The notes: generated from the sequence alone by a model not told the origin. 64,000 nucleotides of DNA from Lucinisca nassula (GCA_963580285.1 OY757019.1:67075076-67139075); one strand, 5' to 3'. Positions 43,936 through 56,217 are shown, numbered from the stretch's first letter. Made by a program: numbers and translations.

Positions 43936-46900
43936 AGCTCACCTGTCACGTAGTGACAAGGTGAGCTTTTGGGATCACTTTTTGTCAGTCGTCCGTCGTG
44001 CGTTCGTGCGTGCGTGCGTCCGTGCGTGCGTGCGTGCGTGCGTGCATTTGAAACTTTTCTTCAAACGACATCTCCTCCTAAACCACTGATCAGATTTTGA
44101 CCAAACTTCACAGGAATGATCCTTAGGTGGTCCCCTTTCAAAGTTGTTCAAATGGTTCCGGTCCATTGCATTATACACTGTAGCGTCGTTATAACGCTGT
44201 CATCGGGATCCATCGACGTGGACCGCGTTATATGTGATCCAGCGCTATATTGATCCCGAAAATATAGCATTATATTGTTACCCCACCCACTTTTTCTGCA
44301 TGCATGGCTACTGTTTCTGCCAGTTTATTATGAATATTACATACTGCATGTATTTTATAAATTATATAGTTACTAGATACAATAATAATCTGATTCTATA
44401 CTTCTAGTGGTCATTTAGCTTTTCATTCAAACCATTGCTGAATTTATTTATTACTGTACTCTCTGGCCGCCATTTTTATTTACCTCCTCCGGTGTCAAGA
44501 AGGTATCACTAAATAGTGAAGTAAAATGCAACTTGACAATTCCGAAAGGTTAGCTTGAAAGAGGGGCTATTAATGTAAGCGAACCAAGTTTAACATTGGG
44601 ATTATGAATGTTTATTGTTGTACCTTGCTTGATTTCCGTTTCTTTGTTTTTATCTAGTGAATAATAAATAAATATCAAAAAAAAAAAAAACCCGTCTGTT
44701 ATGCTCTGTTTTGGCGGGAAAAATATTTAGCGTGTGCAAGTGACAATTACAAAGGGATTAATTGAGACAAACAGGTACAAATACCTTGATTACCTAGTTT
44801 TCACACCTTACCACACAGTTAATTGCTGTCTTATCAATAAGCCATTGGCGAGTATTCACAGTTTGATAGTGTTGACAACTTGAGTAAATAAGCAAGAATA
44901 CAGGTATTGCCTTGGCTGATGGTATTTTGACTGCTGAGTTCGGCGGAAAAATGAGAAAAAAAATTGACCATTTTCAAAACTGGCAGACAAAAGCAAAAAA
45001 ATGGAGCGACAGACCAACAGCGTTATAACGATTCCCCCCCCCCCCAACAAACGGCCCCACGGATTTACCGCATGCAGATGCACAGGTGGAAACAGCGTCT
45101 GCATTGCTCTGTTTTGGCGGGAAAAATGTTTAGGATATACAGGTGTCAATTTAATTTCACACCTTGTCCAGCTTATTTTTAATGCCTTAGGCGAATATTC
45201 ACAGTTTGATAAGTGTTGACAGCTTGAGTAAATCGGCGAGTATGGCTTATCATGGCTGACGATGTTTTGACAGCCGAGTTCCGCAAAAAAGGGCAAAATT
45301 TTCAACCAAACTTTTAAAACTGGGAAAAAACGTAAAAAAAACGGGAGCCACAGACAAACAGCATTATAACGATTTCCGCGTTATAAGCATCAGCGTTATA
45401 ACGACTCTACAGTGTATAGGTCACAGTAGCCAAAAATAATTTTTTTTCACCGAAAACTTAAAAAATCTTCTTCTCTGAAACCGCAAGGCCCAGGTCTTTG
45501 ATATTTGGTATGAAGCTTCATCTAGTGGACCCCTAACAAGATTGTTCAAATTATAGTGCTGGAGCCAAAAATGCCCCCGCACGGGGGCCCTTTGGTTTTA
45601 CATGGGCTTATATAGGGAAAATCTTTAAAAATCTTCTTCTCTGAAACCGCAAGGCCCAGATCTTTGATATTTGGAATGAAGCTTCATCTAGTGGACCGCT
45701 ACCAAGATTGTTCAAATTATAGTGCTGGAGCTAAAAATGCCCCCGCATGGAGGCCCTTTGGTTTTACATGGGCATATATAGGGAAAATCTTGAAAAATCT
45801 TCTTCTCTGAAACCGCAAGGCCCAGGTCTTTGATATTTGGTATGAAGCTTCATCTAGTGGACCCCTACCAAGATTGTTCAAATTATAGTGCTGGGGCCAA
45901 AAATGCCCCCACATTGGGGCCCTTTGGTTTTACATAGGCTTATATAGGGAAAATCTTGAAAAATCTTCTTCTCTGAAACCGCTAGGCCCAGGTCTTTGAT
46001 ATTTGGTATGAAGCTTCATCTAGTGGACCCCTACCAAGATTGTTCAAATTATAGTGCTGAAGCTAAAAATGCCCCTGCACGGGGGCCCTTTGGTTTTACA
46101 TGGTCTTATATAGGGAAAATTTTTAAAAATCTTCTTCTCTGAAACCGCAAGGCCCAGGTCTTTGATATTTGGTATGAAGCTTCATCTAGTGGACCCCTAC
46201 CAAGATTGTTCAAATTATAGTGCTGGGGCCAAAAATGCCCCCCGCATTGGGGCCCTTTGGTTTTACATAGGCTTATATAGGGAAAATCTTGAAAAATCTT
46301 CTTCTATGAAACAGCAAGGCCCAGGTCTTTGATATTAGGTATGAAGCTTTATCTAGTGGACCCCTACCAAGATTGTTCAAATTATAGTGCTGAAGCTAAA
46401 AATGCCCCCGCACGGAGGCCCTTTGGTTTTACATGGGCTTATATAGGGAAAATCTTGAAAAATCTTCTTCTCTGAAACCGCTAGGCCCAGGTCTTTGATA
46501 TTTGGTATGAAGCTTCATCTAGTGGACCCCTACCAAGATTGTTCAAATTATAGTGCTGGGGCCAAAAATGCCCCCGCACCAGGGCCCTTTTGTTTTACAT
46601 AGGCTTATATAGGGAAAATCTTGAAAAATCTTCTTCTCTGAAACTGCAAGGCCCAGGTCTTTGATATTTGGTATGAAGCTTCATCTAGTGGTCCCCTACC
46701 AAGATTGTTCAAATTACAGTGATGGAGCTAAAAATGCCCCCTGCACGGGGGCCTTCTGATTTTAAATGGGCTTATATAGGGAAAATCTTGAAAAATCTTC
46801 TTCTCTGAAACCGCAAGGCCCAGGTCTTTGATATTTGGTATGAAGCTTCATCTAGTAGACCCCTACCAAGATTGTTCAAATTATAGTGCTGGGGCCAAAA

Positions 46901-47660
46901 ATGCCCCCGCACCAGGGCCCTTTTGTTTTACATAGGCTTATATAGGGAAAATCTTGAAAAATCTTCTTCTCTGGAACTGCAAGGCCCAGGTCTTTGATAT
47001 TTGGTATGAAGCTTCATCTTGTGGACCTCTACCAAAATTGTTCAAATTATAGCCCTGGGGCCAAAAATGCCCCTGCTCCGGGGCCCTTTGGTTTTACATA
47101 GACTTATATAAGGAAAATCTTGAAAAATCTTCTTCTTTGAAACCACAAGGCTTAGGTCTTCGATATTTGTTATGACTCTTCAGCTAGTGGACCTCTATAA
47201 AGATTGTTCAAATTATAGCCCTGAGACCAAAAATGCCCCCGCCATGTGGCCCTTTGGTTTTACATAGACTTATACAGGGAAAATCTTCTTCTCTGAAAAC
47301 ACAAGGCTTAGGTCTTTGATATTTGTTATGAAGCTTCAGCTAGTGGACCTCTACCAAGATTGTTCAAATTATAGCCCTGGGGCCAAAAATGCCCCCGCTC
47401 CGGGGCCCTATGGTTTAACATAGACTTATATAGGGAAAATCTTGTTTTACATAGACTTCTATATGCAGGGTAAACCTTAAAAATTTTCTACTCTGAAACC
47501 AGAAAGCCCACGTCTTTCATATTCAATATGAATCTTCATCTTGTGGACCTCTACCAAGATTGTTCAAATTTTAGCCCTGGGGCCAAAATTGACCCTGCCC
47601 GGGGCCCACTTGTTATGCTTTGGATCAGGTGAGCGAGCCAGGGCCCTCTGGGCCCTCTTG
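43936..47660 (-). mobile_element. Element L (type 1 units) in reverse orientation, nested in K
   Basis: On the minus strand it begins CAAGAGGGCCCAGAGGGCCC (47660 downwards) and ends with the hairpin AGCTCACCTTGTCACTACG ... GGTGAGCT (43967-43936). About twelve type 1 units of 166 bp and the usual tail. Element J, the paralogue of its host, has an uninterrupted ttcttaggttttttttttttattataagg-like site (12250-12276, quoted in part), so L inserted in a T-run and its ends are defined to within a few T. Itself interrupted by the transposon at 44176-45414. Confidence 0.8.
44176..45414. mobile_element. 1.24-kb TA-flanked inverted-repeat transposon (pogo-like, non-autonomous)
   Basis: Both ends read inward as CACTGTAGNGTCGTTATAA followed by CGCTG: 24 bp with one mismatch. 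TA (possibly TATA) flanks both sides. TIR style and TA target fit Tc1/mariner/pogo-type elements. No transposase is encoded. The inside has a ~340-400-bp direct duplication (gctctgttttggcgggaaaa at about 44703 and 45103, attcacagtttgataagtg-like at 44857 and 45199) and more cgttataacg motifs near 45023 and 45362. A (A)n and a C-run (45031-45045) are present. Confidence 0.75.
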
Positions 47661-50600
47661 TTTATTATAAGGGCCCTGTGGTTTCAGAGAAGAAGATTTT
47701 TGAAGTTTCTCCAATTGTAAGTCTATGGAAGCTAAAGAACCCTGGGGTGGGGCCAATTTGGATCCCAGGGGCATAACTGGCAGGATTTATGTAGGTGGCC
47801 ACTTGACGTTGCTACATACTAAAAATCTAAGCTCTGAGCCTTATGGTTTCATAGAAGATTTTTTAATTTTTTTTCCATTATAAGTATATTGGAGGTGATG
47901 AGCTCGGGCGTGGCCAATTTTGACCCCAGGGGCAGGGTTAGCAGGATTTATCTAGCTGGCTATTTTATGTTGCTAGATACTAAATATCTAAGTTCTGTGC
48001 TTCACAGTTTCTGAGAAGAAGATTTTTGAAGCTTTTTTCCATTATGAGTCTATGGGAGCTAAGGGGCCCCGGGGCGTGGCCCATTTGGACCCCAGGGGCA
48101 TGATTAGCAGGAAATATGTAGGTGACCACTTGTCATTGCTACATGGTAAATATCTAAGCTCTGGGCCCCGTGGTTTCAGAGAAGAGGATTTTTGACGCTT
48201 TTTTCCATTATGAGTCTATGGGAGCTAAGGGGCCCCGGGGCGTGGCCCATTTGGACCTCACAGGCATGATTGGCAGGATTTATGTAGGTGACCACTTGCC
48301 ATTGCTACATGCTAAATATCTAAGCTCTGGGCCCTGTGGTTTCAGAGAAGCTTTTTGAAGCTTTTTTTCCCCATTATGAGTCTATAGGAGCTAAGGGGCC
48401 CCGGGGTGTGGCCCATTTGGAACCCAGGGGCATGATTGGCAGGAATTATGTACATGTAGGTGACCAATTGCTGTTGCTACATGCTAAATATCTAAACTCT
48501 GGGCCCTGTGGTTTCAGAGAAGAAGATTTTTTAAGCTTTTTTTCCATTATGAGTCTATGGGAGCTAAGGGGCCCTGGGGCGTGGCCCATTTTGACCCAAA
48601 GGGCATGATTGACAGGAATTATGTAGGTGGCCACTTGCCGTTGCTACCTGCTAAATATCTAAGCTCTGGGCGCTGTGGTTTCAGAGAAGAAGATCTTTAA
48701 AGCTTTTTTCCATTTTGAGTCTATGGGAGCAAAGGGGCCCCGGCGCGTGGCCCATTTGGAACCCAGGGGCATGATTGGCAGGAATTATGTAGGTGACCAA
48801 TTGCGGTTGCTACATGTGGTTTCAGAGAAGAAGATTTTTGAAGCTTTTTTTTCTTTCCATTATTAGTCTATGTGAGCTAAGGGGCCCGGGGCGTGGCCCA
48901 TGTGGACCCTAGGGGCGTGATTGGCAGGATTTATATAGGTGACCACTTGCCATTGCTACATGCCATATACCTCGGCTCTGGGCCCTGTGGTTTCAGAGAA
49001 GGAGATTTTTGAAGCTTTTTTTTTCGATTATGAGTCTATAGGAGCTAAGGGGCCCCGGGGTGTGGCCATTTTGGACCCCAGGGGCATGATTGGCAGAAAT
49101 TACGTAGGTGACCACTTGCTGTTGCTACGTGCTAAATATGTAAGCTCTGGGCGCTGTGGTTTCAGAGAAGAAGATTTTTGAAGCTTTTTTCCATTATGAG
49201 TCTATAGGAGCTAAGGGGCCCCGGGGTGTGGCCATTTTGGACCCCAGGGGCATGATTGGCAGAAATTACGTAGGTGACCACTTGCTGTTGCTACGTGCTA
49301 AATATCTAAGCTCTGGGCGCTGTGGTTTCAGAGAAGAAGATTTTTGAAGCTTTTTTCCATTATGAGTCTATGGGAGCAAAGGGGCCCCGACGCGTGGCCC
49401 ATTTGGAACCCAGGGGCATGATTGGCAGGAATTATGTACATGTATGTGACCAATTGCCATTGCTACATGCTAAATATCTAAACTCTGGGCCCTGTGGTTT
49501 CAGAGAAGAAGATTTCTTAAGCTTTTTTTCCAATTTGCTTCGCCAATTTGGACCCCAGGGGCATGATTGGCAGGAATTATGTAGGTGACCACTGGCTGTT
49601 GCTAATGCTAAATATCTAAGCTCTGGGCCTGATGGTTTCAGAGAAGAAGATTTTTGAAGCTGTTTTCCATTATGAGTCTATGGGAGCTAAGGGGCCCCGG
49701 GGCGTCGCCAATTTGGAACCCAGGGGCATGATTTGCAGGAATTATGTAGGTGACCACTTGCCATTGCTACATGCCAAATATCTCAGCTCTGGGCCCTTTT
49801 GTTTCAGAGAAGAAGATTTTTGAGGATTTTTTCCATAATGAGTCAATAGGAGCTAAAGGGCCTAAAGAGCTAAATATCTAAGCTCTGGGCCTGATGGTTT
49901 TAGAGAAGAAGGTTTTTGAAGCTTTTTTCCATTATGAGTCTATGGGAGCTAAGGGGCCCCGGGGCGTCGCCAATTTTGACCCCAGGGGCATGATTGGCAG
50001 GAATTATGTAGGTGACCACTTGCCATTGCTACATGCAAAATACCTAAGCTCTGGGCCCTGTGGTTTCAGAGAAGAAGATTTTTGAAACTTTTTTCCATTA
50101 TGAGTCTATGGGAGCTAAGGGGCCCTGGGGCGTGGCCCATTTGAAACACCAGGGGCATAATTGGCATGAATTATGTAGGTGACCACTTGCCGTTGCTACA
50201 TGCTAAATATCTCAGCTATTGGCCCTTTGGTTTCAGAGAAGAAGATTTTTGAAGCTTTTTCCCCTTATGAGTCTATAGGAGCTAAGGGGCCCCGGGGCGT
50301 GGCCCGTTTGGACCCCAGGGGCATGATTGGCAGGAATTATGTAGGTGACCACTTGCCGTTGCTACATGCTAAATATCTAAGCTCTGGGCCTTGTGGTTTC
50401 ACAGTAGAAGATTTTTGAAGCTTTTTTTTCCATTATGAATCTATGGGAGCTAAGGGCCCCTGGGGTGTGGCCAATTTGGACCCCAGGGGCATGATTGGCA
50501 GGAATTATGTAGGTGACCACTTGCCATTGCTTAGAGAAGAAAGATTTTTGAAGGTTTTTTTTTCCATTATGAGTCTATGGGAGCTAAGGGCCCCTGGGGT

Positions 50601-52969
50601 GTGGCCAATTTGGACCTCAGGGGCACGATTGGCAGGAATTATGTAGGTGACCACTTGCCATTGCTACATGCAAAATACCTAAGCTCTGGGCCCTGTGGTT
50701 TCAGAGAAGAAGATTTTTGATTTTTTTTTCCATTATGATTATATGGGAGCTAAGGGGCCCAGGGGCGTGGCCCATTTGGAACCCAGGGGCATGATTGGCA
50801 GGAATTATGTAGGTGACCACTTGCCGTTGCTACATGCTAAATATCTCAGCTCTTGGCCCTGTGGTTTCAGAGAACAAGATTTTTGAAGCTTTTTCCCATT
50901 GTGAGTCTATAGGAGCTAAGGGGCCCCGGGGCTTGGCCCATTTGGACCCCAGGGGCATGATTGGCAGGAATTATGTAGGTGACCACTTGCCGTTGCTACA
51001 TGCTAAATATCTAAGCTCTGGGCCCTGTGGTTTCAGAGAAGAAGATTTTTGAAGCTTTTTTTTTCCATTATGAGTCTATGGGAGCTAAGGGCCCCCGGGG
51101 TGTGGGGAATTTGGACCCCAGGGGCATGATTGGCAGGAATTTCGTAGGTGACCATTTGCCATTGCTACATGCAAAATACCTAAGCTCTGGGCCCTGTGGT
51201 TTCAGAGAAGAAGATTTTTTAAACTTTTTTCCATTATGAGTCTACGGGAGCGAAGGGGCCCCGGGGCGTGGCCCATTTGGAACCCAGGGGCATGATTGGC
51301 AGGAATTATGTAGGTGACCACTTGCCGTTGCTACATGCTAAATATCTAAGCTCTGGGCCCTGTGGTTGCAGAGAAGAAGATTTTTTACGCTTGTTTTTCC
51401 ATTATGAGTCTATAGGAGTTAAGGGGCCCCAGGGTGTGGCCAATTTGGACCCCAGGGGCATGATTGGCAGGATTTATGTAGGTGACCACTTGACATTGTT
51501 ACAAGCTAAATATCTAAGCTCTGGGCCCAGTGGTTTCAGAGAAGAAGATATTTTAATTTTTTACCATTGTAAGTCTATGGGAGCTATATGTTGCCATGGC
51601 AACCAGAATTCCAATCTGATCAGCCCAAAAACCTTATGCAGCCTTTCCCCCTACCTGATGATGCTTCTCATGAAATTTGATCAAGATTGACCATTGGGTA
51701 TTATAGATATACTTTTATGAAATTGTTTACGGACGCACGCACGCACGGAGGACGACGGACAAAAAGTGATCACAAAAGCTCACGTGACAGGTGAGCTAAA
51801 AATACATGGTTATGATATTCCTCATATAAAAGTCTATGTGGCCAAATTTGAGACTGGCGTAAAATAGGTCAAGGTAATCCAGTGGTCATTATTTGAACAA
51901 ACTTGTGTACCCCGTCCTACACACCAAGTTTCAAGATAATCAGCCCATTGGTTCCAGAGAAGGGAGATTTTTTATCTTTTATGGGCTTTGCAGTCATATT
52001 GGTCACAAGAACAAACTCATATTAATAAATTTTCATTTTTCTTGTTCCCAAAAGCTTTTTATACGAAATTTGGTCACAAAAAAGACTCAGTGGTTTCTGA
52101 GGAAAATAAATTTCAATTTTTTATCTGAATGACCTTGACCTTGAATACTCATGAAGTTTCATCCACTCATTTAGATAACAGCATCTACCAATTTTCAGAT
52201 CACAGGCTGCAATAGTTTCCTAAAAATACTTGGATTTAACTTTTTTCCCATACAAAAACCTATGTGACCAAATTTGACCTTGGTCTAAAATAGGTCAACG
52301 TTATCCGAGGGTCATCATTTGAACATACCATATTTCATCACAATCAGCCCTCTGGTTCGAGAGATGAAGATTTTTTTAAGGGTTTTTACCTTATATAGGC
52401 ATGCCAGCAATTTTGGTCACGTGACCAAACACAGATCTGTTAGTTACTAAATGTGTTTATTCCAAATCTGACTGCAAATGGCCCAGTCAATGATTTCTAA
52501 GGAAAATAAGTTTTAATTTTCATATCTGAATGACCATGGCCCAAGGCTAAAGAATGACCTTGACCTTGAATACCCATGCAGTTTCATCCACTCATTTAGC
52601 TGTCCACATCTACCAATTTTCATATCACAGGCTGCAAGACTTTCCGAAAAATACACAGCTTTTGACTTTTTCCCATCCAAAAGTCTATGGGAGCAAATTT
52701 GACCTTGATGTAAAATAGGTCAGCGTCATCCGAGGGTCATCATTTGAACTAACTATGTAGGACCAGAGTTCCAAATGCTGCATACTAAGTTTTATGACAA
52801 TCGGTCCACTGGTTATGAAGAAGATTTTTGAAGGGATTTTACCTTATATGGGCCTGGTTGCCATTTTGGTCATGTGACCTGGAACCAACCTACAAACTTT
52901 GGTTCCCCCATCCCATAGATACCCTGCATGAAATTTGACTTCAATCGGCCCAGCCGTTTCAGAGGAGAA

Positions 52970-53040
52970 GATGTTTGAAAATATTGACAGACAGACAACA
53001 GACAGCAGACGACAGACCCTAGCCATACTATAATCTTCCC
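52970..53040 (+). repeat. Simple-repeat/terminal remnant inside S
   Basis: gaagatgtttgaaaatattg followed by (GACAGACAACAGACAGCAGACG) and agccatactataa, the same wording as the real end of S at 54690-54745 but without the hairpin. Probably a trace of an earlier element end absorbed in the array. Confidence 0.45.
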
Positions 53041-54309
53041 TAAAGGTTTCATATGAAAGTTGGTTACAAACGGCCCAGCAATTTTGAGAAAAATTTGTTA
53101 TAATTATCATATCTGAGCGACCTTGAATACTTAGGTAGTTTAAATAACTCATTTAGCTAACTGCATCTACCAATTTTAGGTCACAGGCTGCAACAGTTTC
53201 TGAAAAGTACAAGGTTTTGATTTTTTTCCACACAGAAGCCTACTTGACCAAATTTGACCTTAGCGTAAAATAGGTCAAGGTCATTCAGGAGTCATCATCT
53301 GAACAAATTGTAATTGGCTCGAGCCCTCATTGCCATATACAAAGTTATATGATAATCAACCCACAGATTCTGGAGAAGAACATTTCTGAGGGGGGTTTTA
53401 CCTTATATGGGCATGGTGGCCTTATTGGTCATGTAATCAAACTCATATTAATTAATTTTCATTTTCTTGTTCTCAAAATCATTCATTTGAAATTTTGGTT
53501 ACAAACGGCTCATTGGTTTCTGAGAAAAATAAGTTTTAATTCTCATATCTGAATGACCTTGAATCAAGATCAAAGTATGATCTTGACCTTGAATACTCGT
53601 CATTTCATCCACTCATTTAGCTTACTGTATCTACCAATTTTCAGATCACCAGGTGCAATATTTTTCAAAAAATACATGGTTTTGACTTTTTACCCATACA
53701 AAAGTCTATGCAACCAAATTTGACCTTGGCCTAAAATAGGTCAAGGTCATTCAGGGGTCATCTTCTGAACAAATTTTGATGGGCCCCAAGTTACCAATGC
53801 CACATACCAATTTACATGATAATCAGCTCACTGGTTCCAGAGAAGAAGATTTCTGAAGGGTTATTACCTTACATGGGCATGATGGCCATATTGGTCATGT
53901 GATTTATTGTCATTTCCTTGTTCTTAAAAACTTTCATATGAAATTTCGTTACAAATGGCTTTGTGGGTTCTGAGAAAAAAAGTTTTAATTCTCATATCTG
54001 AATGACCTTGAACAAAGGTCAAAGAATGACCTTGACCTTGAATACTCATGTAGTTTCATCCACCCATTTAGCTTACTGCATCTACTAATTTTCAGATCAC
54101 AGGCTGCAACAGTTCCCCAAAAATACACGCTTTTGACTTTTTCCCATACAAAAGTCTATCCGACCAAATTTGACCTTGGCCTTAAATTGGTCAAGGTCAT
54201 CCAAGGGTCATCATTTGAACAAAATATGATGGACCCGAGTCCCTAATGCTACATACCAAGTTTCAGGCCAATCAGCCGACTGGTTCCGTAGAAGAAGATT
54301 TTTGAAGGT

Positions 54310-54558
54310 TTTTTACCCTTTTTTTTTTTGTATTGGTTTTACGGCCCTTTCAAGATTATTTCACCCATATCGAGCCAATTGTTAATCAGAGGTGGGCGAA
54401 AACCGGAGTACCCTGAGAAAAACCACCTGACCCTCCGTTGCAGAACTTGGCGTCTCACATGTGACCCGAGCCAGGCAATTTATGTAGGGGACCACAGTGG
54501 TGAGAAACCTAATGATTAAGAGTCAGCACTTTTATTCACAAGGCCATGGAGGCCCGTA
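54310..54558 (+). mobile_element. ~250-bp interspersed element inserted in S
   Basis: Starts with a T-run then gtattggttttacggccctt, contains cggagtaccctgagaaaaac and cacaaggccatggaggcccg. The host phrase gaaggttttttacc is interrupted and resumes as aagggtttttaacttatatg, suggesting a short target duplication. No promoter boxes or coding sequence recognised; class unknown. Confidence 0.5.
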
Positions 54559-54776
54559 AGGGTTTTTAACTTATATGGGCATGACGGCCATCTTGGTCAT
54601 GTGACCTGGACTCTGCGAACAAACTTTCCTTCCTCCCATTCCATGAATGCTCCACATGAAATATAACTCCAATCGGCCTTGTGATTTCAGAGGAGAAGAT
54701 GTTTGAAAATGTTGACAGACGACAGACAGACAACCATACTATAAGCTCACCTATGAGCCTTCGGCTCAGGTGAGCT

Positions 54777-55080
54777 AATAAGCCTATTGGGCGCTTTGCA
54801 GGCTTCATGCATGCACAGGTCGGGTCACCTGTCGTCATCCCAATGGCTGGTGGAGTGGTCTATTTGTGGGGAACCAGCGTGCTGGCCAAGGAACTAGTGC
54901 ATTTGGCTCCCAGTCGATTGCACATAGCAACGTGATGTTTGGAAGGGGGATAATCCAGGTCGAGCTATAGTCCGTTTTCTAATTTTTTTTCTGGTTCTTT
55001 TTTTTTTCCAACTAAAGGTCGAATCTCGTGAAAAGGCCACTCGACAGACTTATAATATCATGAGGTGTCAAATGCTGACA
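54777..55080. other. Unassigned sequence
   Basis: About 300 bp (for example gtcgtcatcccaatggctgg, gtgatgtttggaagggggat) that matches no other part of the window. No open frame, RNA fold or promoter that I can support. It may be intron of the COG8 gene. Confidence 0.35.
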
Positions 55081-55447
55081 TTGAAAAGTCTATTTTTAGC
55101 TCCTGTGGCCTAGATTTATAACGGACAAGAACCATTTGAACAACTTTGAAACCGGACCTCTAAGCATCATTCCTGTGAAGTTTGACCAATATCTGATCAA
55201 TGGTTTAGGAGAAGTCCTTTAAAAATTTACTGTTGCACAGACACACGGATGCACAACTGACAAAAAGTAATCACAAAAGCTCACCTTGTCACTACCCGAC
55301 ATGTGAGCCAAAAACATGAAAAATGTAGAGACAGACAGACAGACAGAGAGACAGACAGACAGACAGGGTGATTACTATAGGGCACCCAAACACACAGACA
55401 GGGTGATTACTATAGGGCACCCACAAAAGTTTTGTGGGGCCCTAACA
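55081..55447 (+). repeat. Two worn element tails
   Basis: 55081-55312 is a decayed type 1 tail (ctatttttagctcctgtgg, tgaagtttgaccaatatctg, gctcaccttgtcactacccg). 55313-55447 has (GACA)n and the tail agggcacccacaaaa|gttttgtggggccct, a perfect-looking terminal hairpin (about 55415-55446). Both lie just downstream (in gene orientation) of the COG8 exon. Confidence 0.6.
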
Positions 55448-55464
55448 ACCCTGCAGATATTTAC

Positions 55465-55697
55465 CTCTTATTAGCCTCTGATAAAGCCAGATTCATACCA
55501 TTCTGAGCTGCTCTCTGGAATATTGGAGTCAACAGCCCTCTGAAGTCAGCTCCTACCCTGCTGAACGATAGACCAAAGTACATACACTGTCCCAGGATTG
55601 AGTCCAGTCTCCCTCCAACCCCCCTCTCTAGATCTTCTTCTAACATAGCAAGAAACTGGGACACCTGGTGTAAAAATATCTGTCTAAAGTTTTTCAC
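55465..55697 (-). CDS. COG8: COG8 exon (conserved oligomeric Golgi complex subunit 8), partial
   Basis: An ~80-residue stretch including [38 protein letters not shown] and [15 protein letters not shown] matches the conserved middle of COG8, a subunit of lobe B of the COG tethering complex, which acts on the Golgi membrane in retrograde vesicle tethering. Unlike everything around it, the sequence is non-repetitive and protein-like. The 3' end is a good donor (AATAAGAG|GTAAAT, exon ends at 55465 in phase 2). The 5' acceptor is less sure: GGAG|GTG at 55697, or TTTAG/ACAG at 55683/55679, behind a tttcttac tract. The in-frame ATG upstream is not a start. No other COG8 exon was recognised in the window, so the flanking repeats are presumably intronic. 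Confidence 0.85.
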
Positions 55698-55888
55698 CTC
55701 CAGTAAGAAAAGTATTAATTTGGACAAAGGGAAGGGCAACATCTGACTGTCAGTTTTGGGCTATTGTTATCAACATTTTTTTATTGTTTTGGGTTTAACT
55801 ACATGTCATCCCTTGTGGGTCATTTTGTGTCATCTCACAGAGAAATGCAATGGAGAAAAGAGAAAGGAACAATAGGAGAAATGAAAGT
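55698..55888. other. Probable intron sequence
   Basis: AT-rich sequence upstream of the exon (caacatttttttattgtttt, gaaaagagaaaggaacaata). Nothing else recognisable. Confidence 0.35.
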
Positions 55889-56217
55889 GAAGGACAAATT
55901 TATGTAGGGGACCACTTGACGTTGCTGCATACTAAATATTTTAGCTCTCGGCCTTGTTGTTTTAGAGACTGAAGAAGATTGCTAAGTTTTTTCCCCATTG
56001 TAAGTCTATGGGAGCTATATGTTGCATGGCAACCCAAATTCCAATTTGATCTGCCCCTAAACTCTTATGCAGCCTTTCCACTAAACTGGTAATGTTTCAC
56101 ATGAAATTTGATACAGATTGGTCAACTGTCTTTAGAGATATACTTATTTGAAAATGTGAACAGATGAACGCCTCAGCATTGCCATATTAATGGCTCAAAT
56201 GAGCTAAAACGTTAGCC
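55889..56217 (+). repeat. Decayed type 2 element tail
   Basis: atgtaggggaccacttgacg, ttgcatggcaacccaaattc, ttatgcagcctttccac and a worn 3' end (atggctcaaatgagctaaaa). Matches the tail at 15315-15530 and 51590-51797. Confidence 0.6.

Larger units (their letters stand above)
41978..51797 (+). mobile_element. Element K (type 2 units) nested in S
   Basis: Head CAAGAGGGCCTAATGGCCC; ends at GTGAGCT with a hairpin that has lost part of its loop (agctcacgtgacaggtgagct). About 35 type 2 units. A second head (CAAGAGGGCCCAATGGCC, 43281) starts a stretch paralogous to element J including its SINE-like insert, so K is either two tandem or two nested elements sharing one tail. Interrupted by L at 43936-47660. 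Neighbouring units 49028-49192 and 49193-49357 are almost identical. Confidence 0.7.
41304..54776 (+). mobile_element. Outer element S of a four-level nest
   Basis: Core units of ~425-470 bp carry gaccttgaccttgaatactc, cattttcttgttctcaaaa and ccttatatgggcatggtggc, present both before 41977 and after 51798. 3' hairpin 54744-54776 (AGCTCACC ... CGGCTCAGGTGAGCT). The 5' end near 41304 (caagtttggc) is uncertain. Element K splits a unit between ctatagtttctgaaa and aaaaatacatggt; uninterrupted versions of this site (for example atagtttcctaaaaatactt near 52213) are in the same array. Confidence 0.65.

Noticed and set aside
44856..45305. 149-codon minus-strand frame within the pogo-like element, as a transposase candidate
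   Set aside because: No helix-turn-helix or DDE motif is visible, and the frame crosses a C-run and the internal duplication. The element is called non-autonomous.
42422..51690. Many plus-strand frames encoding GAKGPRGVAHLDPRGMIG-like repeats, reminiscent of collagen
   Set aside because: They are the ~166-bp type 2 unit (about 55 codons) read in frame. Each breaks in the T-run of the next unit, the codon pattern is not conserved, and none has a start context, signal peptide or true Gly-X-Y run.
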